Source of the DNA: Pusillimonas sp. UBA3987
GTDB lineage: Bacteria; Pseudomonadota; Gammaproteobacteria; Burkholderiales; Burkholderiaceae_B
Length of the DNA: 64,000 nt
NCBI GenBank assembly: GCA_002384935.1
Contig: DGCD01000011.1
Location: forward strand, 260,387-324,386
Direction of reading: 5' to 3'
Shown piece by piece: positions 8,924-17,421 of this stretch. Below the pieces are notes generated by a model, which saw nothing but the letters and a program-made list of their open reading frames with translations, had not been told where the DNA came from and did not search any database. The first letter of the stretch is position 1. Every line of letters begins with the position of its first letter. The translations under genes were made by a program, and so were the position numbers.

Positions 8924-9991
8924 CTAAGCTTTGGCGGTTTCCGGCTTTACTGCTGTTGCGGCTGCTGAGGTGTCTTCTTTTTCAAGTAGTTTCAGCAGGT
9001 TCCGGCGTACCTTCACCGACGCGATGTCGTTAGACATAAGAACAGGATCAAGGTCGAAAAACTCTTCGCCATTCATTTCCTCCTGAACGCCGCTAATAAT
9101 GGGCCCGTCTTCGAGTTCGAAGGCGTCGCGCATGGCTTTTAGCTTCATTGCGTTAAAGTCTGCGTCGTCTTCCAGATGGTTGCGTCGTGTCGCGAAAAAA
9201 TAGTGCGTGCTGTCTTCAGTTTCAGGCGTACAGGTGTGCAAGTCGTATGCGCCCGGCCCCTGGTCAAAAGGCGTGTCGCCTTGTGCCCCTCCGACAGAAA
9301 GCTGGATATTGGCGGGCGGCATCCAGTCGACCGTGAAAAAGTGACGTGCTTCGGCCTGGGGATCCGGAAGGAAATGCGATAGTACGAAAATCGGCGGCGT
9401 TTGTTTCCATTCCCAGCGGGCGAACACTGAGCGTTCGGTGTCCTTTACTTCCGGGATGATGGGAGATAATTGTCCCCGGGTGGAAATGGCGTCGCCGTGT
9501 ACGTGATCGATGTGGCTCAGGTCCATGACGTTATCGATCATGAGCTGATAGTTGGCATTCATGTGCATATGGGTGTAGCCAATACCGGTGGGCGGACCGT
9601 TGTCCAGAGGACTGTAGTCGGGCAGTTGGGCGGGATCGGCGGCTTCGTCACCCATCCATATCCAGATGAATCCGTATTTCTCCAGCAAAGGATAAGTCGG
9701 GACTTTGGCCGCTTTCGGTATGTTGCCGGACCCGTGCGGGTTATACGTGCATTGTCCGGTGCAATCGAATTTCAGGGCGTGGTAATGACAGACAATTTGA
9801 TCGCCGTCGCGCTTGCCCAGGTGCAGAGGGGCGAAGCGGTGTGGGCAACGGTCGCGCATGGCCACCGGGTCGCCGTTTTGTTTGCGATAAAGCAATACAT
9901 TCGTGTCTAACAGTTTGCGGTGAAACAGCTCCTCAGGGCCGACTTCGCTGGAAAGGGCGGCGACGTACCAGGCATTTTTCAGGTAACGCAT
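8924..9991 (-). CDS. Rieske non-haem iron oxygenase, VanA-like
   Basis: Terminal oxygenase of the family that includes vanillate O-demethylase and phthalate or carbazole-type single-subunit oxygenases. Start at 9991, where GGAGGAG sits six bases upstream; the longer frame to 10063 has no such site. The 355-residue protein has a [2Fe-2S] Rieske motif (Cys49, His51, Cys68, His71) and a mononuclear iron site with spacing N154-D157-H160-H165. No partner reductase gene is present in this island, so electrons must come from a protein encoded elsewhere. Family membership is clear; the substrate is not. Confidence 0.88.
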   Translation of the reverse strand: MRYLKNAWYVAALSSEVGPEELFHRKLLDTNVLLYRKQNGDPVAMRDRCPHRFAPLHLGKRDGDQIVCHYHALKFDCTGQCTYNPHGSGNIPKAAKVPTYPLLEKYGFIWIWMGDEAADPAQLPDYSPLDNGPPTGIGYTHMHMNANYQLMIDNVMDLSHIDHVHGDAISTRGQLSPIIPEVKDTERSVFARWEWKQTPPIFVLSHFLPDPQAEARHFFTVDWMPPANIQLSVGGAQGDTPFDQGPGAYDLHTCTPETEDSTHYFFATRRNHLEDDADFNAMKLKAMRDAFELEDGPIISGVQEEMNGEEFFDLDPVLMSNDIASVKVRRNLLKLLEKEDTSAAATAVKPETAKA

Positions 9992-10004
9992 AAGACTCCT
10001 CCGG

Positions 10005-10022
10005 GTATGGTGCATGCCATAC
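10005..10022. repeat. Inverted repeat in the Rieske gene leader
   Basis: GTATGG and CCATAC flank a 6 bp centre (TGCATG), 14-31 bp upstream of the oxygenase start codon. It could be an operator or an mRNA hairpin next to the ribosome binding site. Sequence-only call. Confidence 0.35.
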
Positions 10023-10046
10023 GGTTTATTTAATTTAAAAGCGCGC

Positions 10047-10074
10047 AAAAAAACGCATGACAAAGGTCATGCGT
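10047..10074 (-). terminator. Rho-independent terminator of the gntR gene
   Basis: Read on the minus strand: a perfect 9 bp stem ACGCATGAC/GTCATGCGT (10066-10074 with 10053-10061), a 4-base loop and seven T residues. It lies 52 bp after the gntR stop and before the co-oriented Rieske oxygenase gene, separating the two units. Confidence 0.8.
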
Positions 10075-10079
10075 AAATT

Positions 10080-10108
10080 CTATGCATAAAAATAAATTTT
10101 ATGTATCA
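10080..10108. promoter_or_regulatory. Tandem operator pair A, candidate GntR sites
   Basis: CTATGCATAA (10080-10089) and TTATGTATCA (10099-10108) match TTATGCATAA at 9 and 8 of 10 bases and start 19 bp apart, as in three other pairs in this island. It lies between gntR and the Rieske oxygenase. Confidence 0.55.
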
Positions 10109-10125
10109 GGGTTTCTGCTATGCTT

Positions 10126-10851
10126 TTATCGCGCGATCGCCAGTTCCGGGTTGCTCTCGTGCATGGCAAGAACACTTTCCATGACGCTTTGTTCGGTGCC
10201 TCGAATATGTTTTTTCAATAATGTGGCGGCGACGCGCTTGTCGCGTTTCAGAACCGCCTTCATGATGAGCTGATGTTCCTGGTTCTTTTTGCGGTGCGCC
10301 TTGCGAAAACGGGCGGAATAGCGGCGATACCTTTCTGCGTTATCGAAGAGCTGTTCGATAAGGTTCAATAGCAAGGGTGAAGAACAACCGGAATAAATAG
10401 CCAGATGAAACCCGCGATGGCGTTCCGACCAGGATTCGTCCAGTGCAATGGGCCCTTCGCTGAGTCTTTGTTCGGCCAGGCGCAGGCTGTGTGACGCCGC
10501 CACGATGCGCTCTTCCCATTCATCGTCACCATTTTCCATGGCGTCTTTCAAGGCCTCGATTTCGATTAAAAGCCGGACGCGAGTGAGGTCTTTCAATCCT
10601 TCAATTGATAGTGGTGCGACACGAAAACCACGGTTTTCTATTGAGCGGACCAAACCCTGCTCTGCCAGCCTTGCCAGTGCTTCACGCACTGGACTGCTAC
10701 TGAATCCGTAGCGAGAGCTGAGCTCATCGACCCGCAGGCGCTCTTCCGGGGGGAATTCGCACTGCACAATGGCTTTGCGCAACGTGCGGTAAGCCTGCTC
10801 GGTAAGCGGGTAATTTGTGATGTTGTCTGAAGCCATGGCTGATCTCGGCAT
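10126..10851 (-). CDS. GntR-family transcription regulator, FadR/FCD subfamily
   Basis: DNA-binding regulator, probably a repressor released by a pathway metabolite. The 241 residues have an N-terminal winged helix (EQAYRTLRKAIV, then LRVDELSSRYGFSSSPVREALARLAEQGLV near residues 38-70) and a C-terminal all-helical FCD ligand domain with metal-site-like residues (HRGFHLAIYSG near 148). Start 10851 is used; ATG 10836 is an alternative, and neither has a good ribosome site. It is divergent from the dehydrogenase-transporter operon and lies within the catabolic island, so control of the island is a reasonable inference. Confidence 0.87.
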   Translation of the reverse strand: MPRSAMASDNITNYPLTEQAYRTLRKAIVQCEFPPEERLRVDELSSRYGFSSSPVREALARLAEQGLVRSIENRGFRVAPLSIEGLKDLTRVRLLIEIEALKDAMENGDDEWEERIVAASHSLRLAEQRLSEGPIALDESWSERHRGFHLAIYSGCSSPLLLNLIEQLFDNAERYRRYSARFRKAHRKKNQEHQLIMKAVLKRDKRVAATLLKKHIRGTEQSVMESVLAMHESNPELAIAR

Positions 10852-10943
10852 ATTGTTTTGGCGTTGTTGACCAACCTGAATTGTAGATCAACCGTTTTGT
10901 TTTAGTGGCGCGGCGGCGGGTATACCCTTGTTAGTAAAAACCC

Positions 10944-10972
10944 TTGTGCTCAAAAGTATGTTTTATGCATAG
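10944..10972. promoter_or_regulatory. Tandem operator pair B, candidate GntR sites
   Basis: TTGTGCTCAA (10944-10953, 7 of 10) and TTATGCATAG (10963-10972, 9 of 10) with a 19 bp offset, in the divergent region between gntR and the dehydrogenase-transporter operon. It is positioned for autoregulation and control of that operon. Confidence 0.5.
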
Positions 10973-11085
10973 AAATTGTGTTTAAATAGTTTTTGTAATT
11001 AAAAAATAACTTTAATTTAAGTCTTGTAGATCGCTTAGCAAACATAGCGCCTGAAGTAAAAGTGGCGCAGCAACAAGGAGACGAG

Positions 11086-12204
11086 ATGTCCATTCCAAAG
11101 ACAATGAAAGCGGCCCGCATGCACGATGTGGGTTCCCCAATGAAAATAGAAGAGGTGCCGGTGCCTGAGGTGCGCTCCAACGATGTGTTGGTTAAAGTGC
11201 ATTCGTGCGGCATTGTGCCGAATTTGGGTAATGTACTGAAGAACTGGACAACCTGGTTTCCAGAGCGTCCGCTACCGCCGCTGCCGGCCATTTTTGGCCT
11301 GGACCCGGCCGGTGAAGTTGTGGCCGTGGGCTCACAAGTGCATTACTGGAAGCCGGGTGACCGCGTTTATGTCAATCCCGGCCGTCATTGCGGGGGTTGC
11401 CGCGCATGTCGCGACGGTCGCCATGAGCATTGCGAATACTACACTTTCAACGGCTATTTTGGCTTTAGCGAAAAATCGTTAAAGATCTTTGACGACTATC
11501 CGTATGGCGGCTTGTGTCAGTACATGACCGCCCCCCAATATTCACTCGTTTCGCTTCCTGACAGCGTTTCCTACGATCAGGCCGCCCGACTGGGCTATCT
11601 GGGCACTGCTTACGCCGGTTTGCGCAAAGCGAAAATTCGCCCTGGCCAAACAGTCATGGTCAGTGGCGCCAGTGGCACGTTGGGTCTGGGTGCGATTTTG
11701 CTGGCACTGGGTATGGGCGCCACCCGCATTCTCGGCGTAGCACGCAATAAAGAGTTGCTGGCTCGCGTTAAAGCCCTGGCCCCGGAACGAGTCGAGGTCA
11801 AGTCGATCAACGACGATGAATCGGTGGAAGATTGGGTTCAACGCCTGACAGCAAACGAAGGTCTCGATTTGTATGTTGACTGCATCGGCCCGGGGGGCGG
11901 GCACGATATCCTGCTGTCGGCATTGCGTGTTCTGAAGCGCGGCGGCAAAGCCGTTGATATTGGCGCGATTGCGGGTGATGTGCCGGTTGACCTGCACACG
12001 GTAATGGATTTGCAGCAGACGGTCTTTGGGTCATGTTGGTTCTCTGCGGCAGAAGGCCAGGATATGGCGGATATGGCCGGCGCTGGAACGCTGAACATGT
12101 CTGTATTCGAGCATGTGGCGAGTCCGCTTGATCAAATTAATGAGGCTATTTCGGGCATCGAGAATCGCAGCGGTGGCTTCAGCAATTTTGTGATTCACCC
12201 TTAA
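11086..12204 (+). CDS. Medium-chain dehydrogenase with degenerate catalytic zinc site
   Basis: A 372-residue member of the zinc alcohol dehydrogenase superfamily. ATG 11086 follows AAGGAG by five bases; a GTG at 11062 gives an unlikely extension. Seen: N-terminal GroES-like domain; the structural zinc lobe intact (CGGCRACRDGRHEHC near residue 103); Rossmann NAD(P) motif GASGTLGLG near 197. Unusual: the catalytic GHE motif is replaced by FGLDPAGEV, and the later zinc cysteine is missing (ARLGYLGTAYAG), leaving only Cys41 of the usual ligands. It may be a zinc-independent reductase or may use a different mechanism. First gene of the transporter operon. Confidence 0.82.
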   Translation: MSIPKTMKAARMHDVGSPMKIEEVPVPEVRSNDVLVKVHSCGIVPNLGNVLKNWTTWFPERPLPPLPAIFGLDPAGEVVAVGSQVHYWKPGDRVYVNPGRHCGGCRACRDGRHEHCEYYTFNGYFGFSEKSLKIFDDYPYGGLCQYMTAPQYSLVSLPDSVSYDQAARLGYLGTAYAGLRKAKIRPGQTVMVSGASGTLGLGAILLALGMGATRILGVARNKELLARVKALAPERVEVKSINDDESVEDWVQRLTANEGLDLYVDCIGPGGGHDILLSALRVLKRGGKAVDIGAIAGDVPVDLHTVMDLQQTVFGSCWFSAAEGQDMADMAGAGTLNMSVFEHVASPLDQINEAISGIENRSGGFSNFVIHP

Positions 12205-12250
12205 GGATTTGTATCGGAAGCGACCGCTTCTATTTCCCCCATCGCGTCCG

Positions 12251-12277
12251 CCACACCCATGTGTCGGCGGGGTGTGG
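12251..12277 (+). repeat. Hairpin between dehydrogenase and binding-protein genes
   Basis: CCACACCC (12251-12258) pairs with GGGTGTGG (12270-12277) over an 11-base loop. No T run follows, so a terminator is unlikely; an mRNA-stabilising or processing element ahead of the abundant binding-protein message is more plausible. Confidence 0.4.
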
Positions 12278-12313
12278 GCTTCGCAGTATTCAAATAATAG
12301 GAAGGAGACAGGT

Positions 12314-13534
12314 ATGGGAAATCGACTCAGCCGGCGTGATTTTGTCAAAGTGGCAGGGGTCTCTGCCGCTGCAATGACAGCGCCAACCATTTCGTTTGCA
12401 CAGTCCGATCGCGATACCTTGCGATTTGGCTGGGCGATTTCAAAAACAGGGCCGTTCACGGCGGGTGCCAGTTCTACTCAAATCCCGAACTATCGCTTGT
12501 GGGTTGATGACGTAAACAAGGCTGGCGGTTTGATGGTCGACGGCAGGAAGAAACTGATTGAGGTCTTTGAGTACGATGATCGCAGTCAGCCCGAAGAGGC
12601 GGTTCGTGCCATTGATCGCCTGGTCAACCAGGACAAAGTCGACTTTTTGCTGCCACCCTGGGGGACCGGCATGAACATGGCGGTTGCGCCTGTTTTCTTC
12701 CGCAATAAGTTTCCCATGATTGCGCCTACTTTTATTACCGAGCGCATGCCTGAACTTGTCAAGCGCTGGGATAATGTATTTGCGTTGCTGCAACCCAATG
12801 CGCCTTATGGCACTGCAATTGTTGAAGTGCTTCAAGATATGCGCAAGGCGGGGAAAATCAATAATCGCGTGGCAATCGTTAACGTAACTGACCAAGGCGG
12901 CATTGAGTTGGTAAAAGCGGCGCGCAATGCGTTCGCCAATACTGATTTTGAAATCGTGCACGAAGCAGGCTACCCCATTGGCACTCAAGACCTCACGCCA
13001 ATTATCACCGCCGCCCAGCAAAGTGACCCCGACGTATTTCTGGCGTTCAGTTATCCCCCCGATTCCATGGGGCTGACTGAGGCGGCGCGGGTTCGGGGGT
13101 TCAATCCGAAAGTGTTCTATATCGGTGTGGGATCAGCGTTGCCCATTTATCGCAAGCGTTTTGCCGCGGCAACCGAAGGCGTCATGGGACCCGGTGGCTG
13201 GAATCCTGAAACGCCTGAGTTGCAAGCCTATATTGAACGCTTCCAGGCCTTGAACGGGGGTATGCCAGACCAATGGGTCAGCTATCTGTGTTATTCGGGT
13301 TTGCAAGCGCTGGGCGAAGCGATTGAAACAGTGGGAACGGTTGACCGTCCTGCCATTATCAAAGTGCTGCAGCAGGAAACGTTCGACACGATCTCGGGCC
13401 CCTTGCGCTTTGAAAACAACATTGCGCGAGATGCCTGGTTGGTGGGGCAATGGCAAGGCGAGACGTTCTGGGGCGTTGCGCCGAAAGATCGTGAGGGCGC
13501 CCAACCCATTATCAATAAGCCGAACTGGAGTTAA
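12314..13534 (+). CDS. ABC importer substrate-binding protein, LivK/type I, Tat-exported
   Basis: Periplasmic ligand-binding protein for a branched-chain amino-acid-type (HAAT) ABC importer. ATG 12314 follows AAGGAGA; the frame further upstream is not coding-like. The 406 residues begin with a twin-arginine signal (SRRDFVK at 6-12, cleavage near SFAQ), unusual but not rare in betaproteobacterial LivK homologues. The mature part has the LivK pattern (WAISKTGPF, then VEVFEYDDRSQPEEAVRAIDRLV). The island context suggests an aromatic or organic-acid ligand, not leucine; this is inference. Confidence 0.9.
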   Translation: MGNRLSRRDFVKVAGVSAAAMTAPTISFAQSDRDTLRFGWAISKTGPFTAGASSTQIPNYRLWVDDVNKAGGLMVDGRKKLIEVFEYDDRSQPEEAVRAIDRLVNQDKVDFLLPPWGTGMNMAVAPVFFRNKFPMIAPTFITERMPELVKRWDNVFALLQPNAPYGTAIVEVLQDMRKAGKINNRVAIVNVTDQGGIELVKAARNAFANTDFEIVHEAGYPIGTQDLTPIITAAQQSDPDVFLAFSYPPDSMGLTEAARVRGFNPKVFYIGVGSALPIYRKRFAAATEGVMGPGGWNPETPELQAYIERFQALNGGMPDQWVSYLCYSGLQALGEAIETVGTVDRPAIIKVLQQETFDTISGPLRFENNIARDAWLVGQWQGETFWGVAPKDREGAQPIINKPNWS

Positions 13535-13546
13535 TCCGGAGATCGT

Positions 13547-14422
13547 ATGCCCTTAGTAGATGCATTATTGTTTGGGCTGACCCTGGGAGGAGCCTACGCC
13601 TTGCTGGCGCTAGGCTTTAACCTGCAATACGGCGTGGCACGAATTTTGAATCTTGCTTACGGCGAGATGCTGATTCTGGCTGCGCTGGTTGCCATGGTCA
13701 TGTTTACCCAGCTGGGAATTTCCCCGCTCGTTTCCACAGTGTTGCTCGGAACGCTGGCCGCAATCCTTGGCGCGTTTCTTTACCGTTATGCGTTGGTGCC
13801 GCTTGTGAAGCGAAGCCGTAGTCAGGAAGAGCTTGAAGGTGACAGTATTCTTGCGACCTTCGGCTTATTGTTCTTTCTTCAGGGGGTCATGCTGGCGCTC
13901 TTTGGCGGCAATTATCTAAGTTATTCGTTCTTGTCGGTTGCCGTTGACGTGCTGGGCACGACAGTGTCGGCGAATCGTCTTATTGCGCTGTTGGCCGCGA
14001 TTGTGTTTGCCCTTGGGCTTTACTGGATCTTGTTGCGAACGCGCGTGGGTACCGCACTGAGGGCGGTTGCGATAAATCCTGGGGCCGCACCCTTGGTGGG
14101 CATCAATGTCATTCGCATCGCGATGCTGGGTTTTGCCATGGGCACCGGCATGGTTGCGGCCGCCGGCGTGTTGTTGAGCATGTTCTCAACGTTCAGCGCC
14201 ACCATGGGTGTGGTGTACACCATGAAGGCGTTGATCGTGGTCATTATGGGTGGCGTCGGTAATTTCGTGGGCTGTGTGATTGCGGCGCTTATGTTGGGGC
14301 TCATTGAGAGTTTTGTGTCGGCCTACGTCGATTCAGGCCTGACGCTTGCAGCCAACTATGCGATTTTCCTGCTTGTTCTGATTTTTCGTCCTGCCGGTCT
14401 TTTCGGGAGGGCTGTGTCGTGA
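13547..14422 (+). CDS. livH: ABC importer permease, LivH type
   Basis: Inner-membrane subunit of the HAAT importer. The 291 residues are almost wholly hydrophobic with about eight predicted membrane segments; GGAYALLALGFNLQYGVARILNLAYGEM at the start and GGVGNFVGCVIAALMLGLIES near the end are the family marks. It starts 12 bp after the binding-protein gene, and its TGA overlaps the GTG of livM. Confidence 0.92.
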   Translation: MPLVDALLFGLTLGGAYALLALGFNLQYGVARILNLAYGEMLILAALVAMVMFTQLGISPLVSTVLLGTLAAILGAFLYRYALVPLVKRSRSQEELEGDSILATFGLLFFLQGVMLALFGGNYLSYSFLSVAVDVLGTTVSANRLIALLAAIVFALGLYWILLRTRVGTALRAVAINPGAAPLVGINVIRIAMLGFAMGTGMVAAAGVLLSMFSTFSATMGVVYTMKALIVVIMGGVGNFVGCVIAALMLGLIESFVSAYVDSGLTLAANYAIFLLVLIFRPAGLFGRAVS

Positions 14423-15336
14423 AGCGATTAAAACCATTATCGATTTTGCTGTTTATCGCTGTCTTCGGGGTTCTGGCCGTTATCCCCCAGTTTACCAATG
14501 ACTATATCGTGTCCTTGCTGATTGGCTTGTTAATGTACGCCAATCTTGCGACAGCCTGGGGCGTGTTCTGCGGCACAACCCGGCGTGTTTCATTGGCCAC
14601 CGCCGCTTTTGTGGGGGTGGGGTGCTATACGGTGGCCCTGTTTTCAGAAACGTTGCCCTGGCCGGTGGTGCTGGTTCTGTCTGCGGTTTTTGGTGGTGTT
14701 CTGGCACTGCTGATTGGTTTATGTACCTTGCGCCTGTCGGGTATGTACTTTGTGATCTTCACCTTTGGCGTGGCTGAAATGATTCGTCAGTTGGTGAACT
14801 GGTACGAATCCAACATTAGTGAGTCTGTCGGGCGTTATATCTTTCTTGATGTTACATCGGCCCAGATCTATTGGCAGCTTCTGGTTCTGTTTGCCTTGGT
14901 TTGGATACTGGGGGCTTGGCTATCGCGTTCGCGATTGGGCTTCGCGTTGCGCCTGATCGGAGAGGATCAGGTTGCTGCCGGCAACTGTGGCATTAATACG
15001 GTAAGGGTCCGGTTGCTTGTCTTCGTTGGCACATCAATGATTATGTCGATTGTGGGTGCAATTATTGCGCCGCGCTGGGCTTATATCGAACCGTCGATCG
15101 CATTTAATGCATTGGTCTCGTTTCAGGTGCTGGTCATGGCGCTGTTGGGTGGAATCGCCTTGTATTTCGGACCGGTCATTGGCGTGGTACCGCTGATTCT
15201 TGCTTTTGAAGTACTGACCAAATACTTCCCGGATCATTTCAGCATGGTGCTTGGGGCGATCTTTCTGATCATTGTGTATTGGTTGCCGGGCGGTATTCTG
15301 GGTCTGTTGCGCCGAAGGGGGGTGATACGTGGCTGA
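14419..15336 (+). CDS. livM: ABC importer permease, LivM type
   Basis: Second inner-membrane subunit. The 305-residue protein has about ten hydrophobic segments, GLCTLRLSGMYFVIFTFGVAEMIRQL in the middle and the EAA-like coupling region LRLIGEDQVAAGNCGINTVRVRLLVF. The start is GTG within a GTGA overlap with livH, and its end overlaps the GTG start of livG by eight bases: a tightly coupled operon. Confidence 0.92.
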   Translation: MKRLKPLSILLFIAVFGVLAVIPQFTNDYIVSLLIGLLMYANLATAWGVFCGTTRRVSLATAAFVGVGCYTVALFSETLPWPVVLVLSAVFGGVLALLIGLCTLRLSGMYFVIFTFGVAEMIRQLVNWYESNISESVGRYIFLDVTSAQIYWQLLVLFALVWILGAWLSRSRLGFALRLIGEDQVAAGNCGINTVRVRLLVFVGTSMIMSIVGAIIAPRWAYIEPSIAFNALVSFQVLVMALLGGIALYFGPVIGVVPLILAFEVLTKYFPDHFSMVLGAIFLIIVYWLPGGILGLLRRRGVIRG

Positions 15337-16063
15337 TGCATTACTCCAGGTAAAAGGGCTTGAGCGCCGGTTCGGCGGGTTGAGAGCCGTTGATGGGCTA
15401 TCGCTTGACGTGCGGCCCGGTGAAATTGTTGGACTGCTGGGCCCGAACGGTTCGGGCAAAACGACGGCAATCAATTTGATCAGCGGGGTGCTCGAACCAA
15501 ACGCCGGTTCCATCAAGGTCAACGGGCATGAAGTGGCCGGCATGCCCTCGTATCGCATTTCCTCATACGGCATTAGCCGTACATACCAGTTAGTGCGGCT
15601 CTTCAGCGGCATGACGGTGCGCCAGAACGTGGTGGCAGGCATGGCGTTTGTACATGACCATGATTTCGGTTCGAAGGCTGATGAAAAGGCCGATGCGTTG
15701 CTGGCCAAGGTGGGGCTTGCAGGCCAGGGAGGCCTGCTGGCTGGCGATCTTACCTATATGAATCAGAAAAAGGTCGAGCTTGCGCGTGCGTTGGCCAGCC
15801 GACCCAAATTGCTGCTGCTTGACGAATGGTTGGCAGGGTTGAACCCGACTGAGTTGATCGATGCCATGAAACTGGTTGCCTCTATCATGCAAGAGAATAT
15901 TTCCATTGTGATGGTCGAGCACGTTATTGAGGCTGTTCGTTCGTTATGTGACCGCTGTGTGGTTATGAGCGCAGGCACGCCTATTGCTTCGGGCACGCCC
16001 GCCGAAGTGCTGGCTGATCCCGAAGTGATTCGTGCCTATCTGGGAGAAGACGAAGATGCTTGA
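15329..16063 (+). CDS. livG: ABC importer ATPase, LivG type
   Basis: Cytoplasmic ATPase that powers the importer together with LivF. 244 residues: Walker A GPNGSGKTT near 38, LivG-specific ISRTYQLVRLFSGMTVRQN, and Walker B LLLLDEWLAGLNP. Two departures from the usual LivG are visible: the signature segment reads LTYMNQKKVELARA, where most have S/T-YGQQ, and Walker B has DEW where DEP is usual. Catalytic Glu and the H-loop (VEHVIEAV) remain, so it should be active. Start is GTG. Confidence 0.9.
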   Translation: MADALLQVKGLERRFGGLRAVDGLSLDVRPGEIVGLLGPNGSGKTTAINLISGVLEPNAGSIKVNGHEVAGMPSYRISSYGISRTYQLVRLFSGMTVRQNVVAGMAFVHDHDFGSKADEKADALLAKVGLAGQGGLLAGDLTYMNQKKVELARALASRPKLLLLDEWLAGLNPTELIDAMKLVASIMQENISIVMVEHVIEAVRSLCDRCVVMSAGTPIASGTPAEVLADPEVIRAYLGEDEDA

Positions 16064-16763
16064 AGTTAAGGCATTAAGTGCCTGGTATGGCATGCATAAA
16101 GCGTTGGATGACGTTTCGTTGAATGTGCAGCGTGGCGAGGTGGTAACTGTATTGGGCGCCAATGGTGCCGGAAAATCCACGCTGCTTAAGGCGCTGGCGG
16201 GCCTGATTCCCGTTTCGAAAGAAGCGCAAATTAATCTGGATGGACGATCTTTGTGTCCTTTGCGCGATTTTGAGCGTGTTGATTCCGGGGTGGCGCTAGT
16301 GCCCGAGGGGCGAGGCATTTTCGGCGAACTGACGGTGCGCGAGAATCTGTTCATGGGGGCGTATCCAAAGCGTGCGCGCGCCGGTGAAACAGAAAACCTG
16401 GCGCGTATTCTATCATTGTTCCCACGCTTGAACGAGCGCCTATCGCAAACGGCACGAACAATGAGTGGGGGCGAGCAGCAAATGGTGGCAATCGGCCGCG
16501 CGCTGATGTCCAACCCCGAGGTCTTGTTGCTCGATGAGCCTTCCTTGGGCTTGTCCCCGTTAATGGTTTCCGAACTATTTAAAACCCTGGCCCGGGTCTG
16601 TGAAACGGGTGTCACCATTCTGATGGTGGAGCAGAACGCCAAACGCAGCTTGAAATTGTCCGATCGTGGTTACTTGATTGAGCAGGGACGGATTGTCGGT
16701 ACGGGAACGGCTCGGGATCTCTTGAACGACGAGTCGGTAAAGAAGGCTTATTTGGGGGGGTAG
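16056..16763 (+). CDS. livF: ABC importer ATPase, LivF type
   Basis: Second ATPase of the importer. ATG 16056 (235 residues) overlaps the livG stop and has GGGAGAAG upstream; a frame from 16032 would extend inside livG. Seen: Walker A GANGAGKST, LivF-typical LVPEGRGIFGELTVRENL, signature MSGGEQQMVAIGRAL, and Walker B LLLDEPSLGLSP. It is the last gene of the dehydrogenase-liv operon. Confidence 0.93.
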   Translation: MLEVKALSAWYGMHKALDDVSLNVQRGEVVTVLGANGAGKSTLLKALAGLIPVSKEAQINLDGRSLCPLRDFERVDSGVALVPEGRGIFGELTVRENLFMGAYPKRARAGETENLARILSLFPRLNERLSQTARTMSGGEQQMVAIGRALMSNPEVLLLDEPSLGLSPLMVSELFKTLARVCETGVTILMVEQNAKRSLKLSDRGYLIEQGRIVGTGTARDLLNDESVKKAYLGG

Positions 16764-16786
16764 ATCAGTGTCTGGTTTGCAGCGAA

Positions 16787-16820
16787 CCCCTTGCAGTCAT
16801 TCTGCGCAGAAGGCAAGGGG
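16787..16820. terminator. Hairpin between convergent livF and cupin genes
   Basis: CCCCTTGC (16787-16794) pairs with GCAAGGGG (16813-16820); the loop holds the palindrome TCTGCGCAGA. Its place between convergent genes suits a bidirectional terminator, but there is no clear T run. Confidence 0.45.
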
Positions 16821-16844
16821 GCTGATTAGTGCGGCTTGCGTCTT

Positions 16845-17402
16845 TTATTGACGTTTGGCGCCAATCAGTACAAACAACATGGTTACGGCTGTGTCGCCTT
16901 TGTTACGCCAGCCGTGACGCGCGCCATTTTGAATGACGACATCGTGCTTTTTCAGATGAACCTCTTCGCCGGTGCCCAGATCAAGCCATACCTCGCCTTC
17001 CAGAACGACGGCATAGTCGACTGTATCGGTCGTGTGCATGGCCGGATCATCCATTTCGAATGTCTGGGCGAGCCCCGGTGTTTTCTGAGCCACTTCGGCC
17101 CCGAATGCCGCACCATCGAATGATGGGTCGCCCATCAAGGCGTCGGGAGGGAAAGTGACAATCATGAAACGTGTCCCGCCGACCGGGGGCAGGAAGTTTG
17201 TAGTAGGTTCCACAGGGTCGGCCGCCAGTTCTGCGGTACCCACTTCAGGCTGGGCCGGTGTTGCCCATAAAAGGGTATTGGCGAATGCGGGGTGATTGTC
17301 GAAAGCGCGCACTGATTGGGTATCGCTGAGCACGCCTGGCTTGCCGTTTTTGTTGCCGACGACCACGCGGCGGATCGGTTGGGGTGATTTGGTTTGAGTC
17401 AT
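16845..17402 (-). CDS. Cupin-domain protein
   Basis: A 185-residue single-cupin protein of unknown reaction. The C-terminal half has a cupin barrel: HTTDTVDYAVVLEGEVWLDLG (motif 1, near residues 122-142) and HDVVIQNGARHGWRNKG (motif 2, near 154-170), with metal-ligand-like histidines and glutamate partly conserved. Family members act as small dioxygenases, isomerases or sensors. The start has GGAG upstream. It is transcribed alone toward livF, divergent from the DUF1185 gene, with operator pair C just upstream of its start. Confidence 0.82.
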   Translation of the reverse strand: MTQTKSPQPIRRVVVGNKNGKPGVLSDTQSVRAFDNHPAFANTLLWATPAQPEVGTAELAADPVEPTTNFLPPVGGTRFMIVTFPPDALMGDPSFDGAAFGAEVAQKTPGLAQTFEMDDPAMHTTDTVDYAVVLEGEVWLDLGTGEEVHLKKHDVVIQNGARHGWRNKGDTAVTMLFVLIGAKRQ

Positions 17403-17421
17403 GCTCGTCTCCTTTTAAGTT

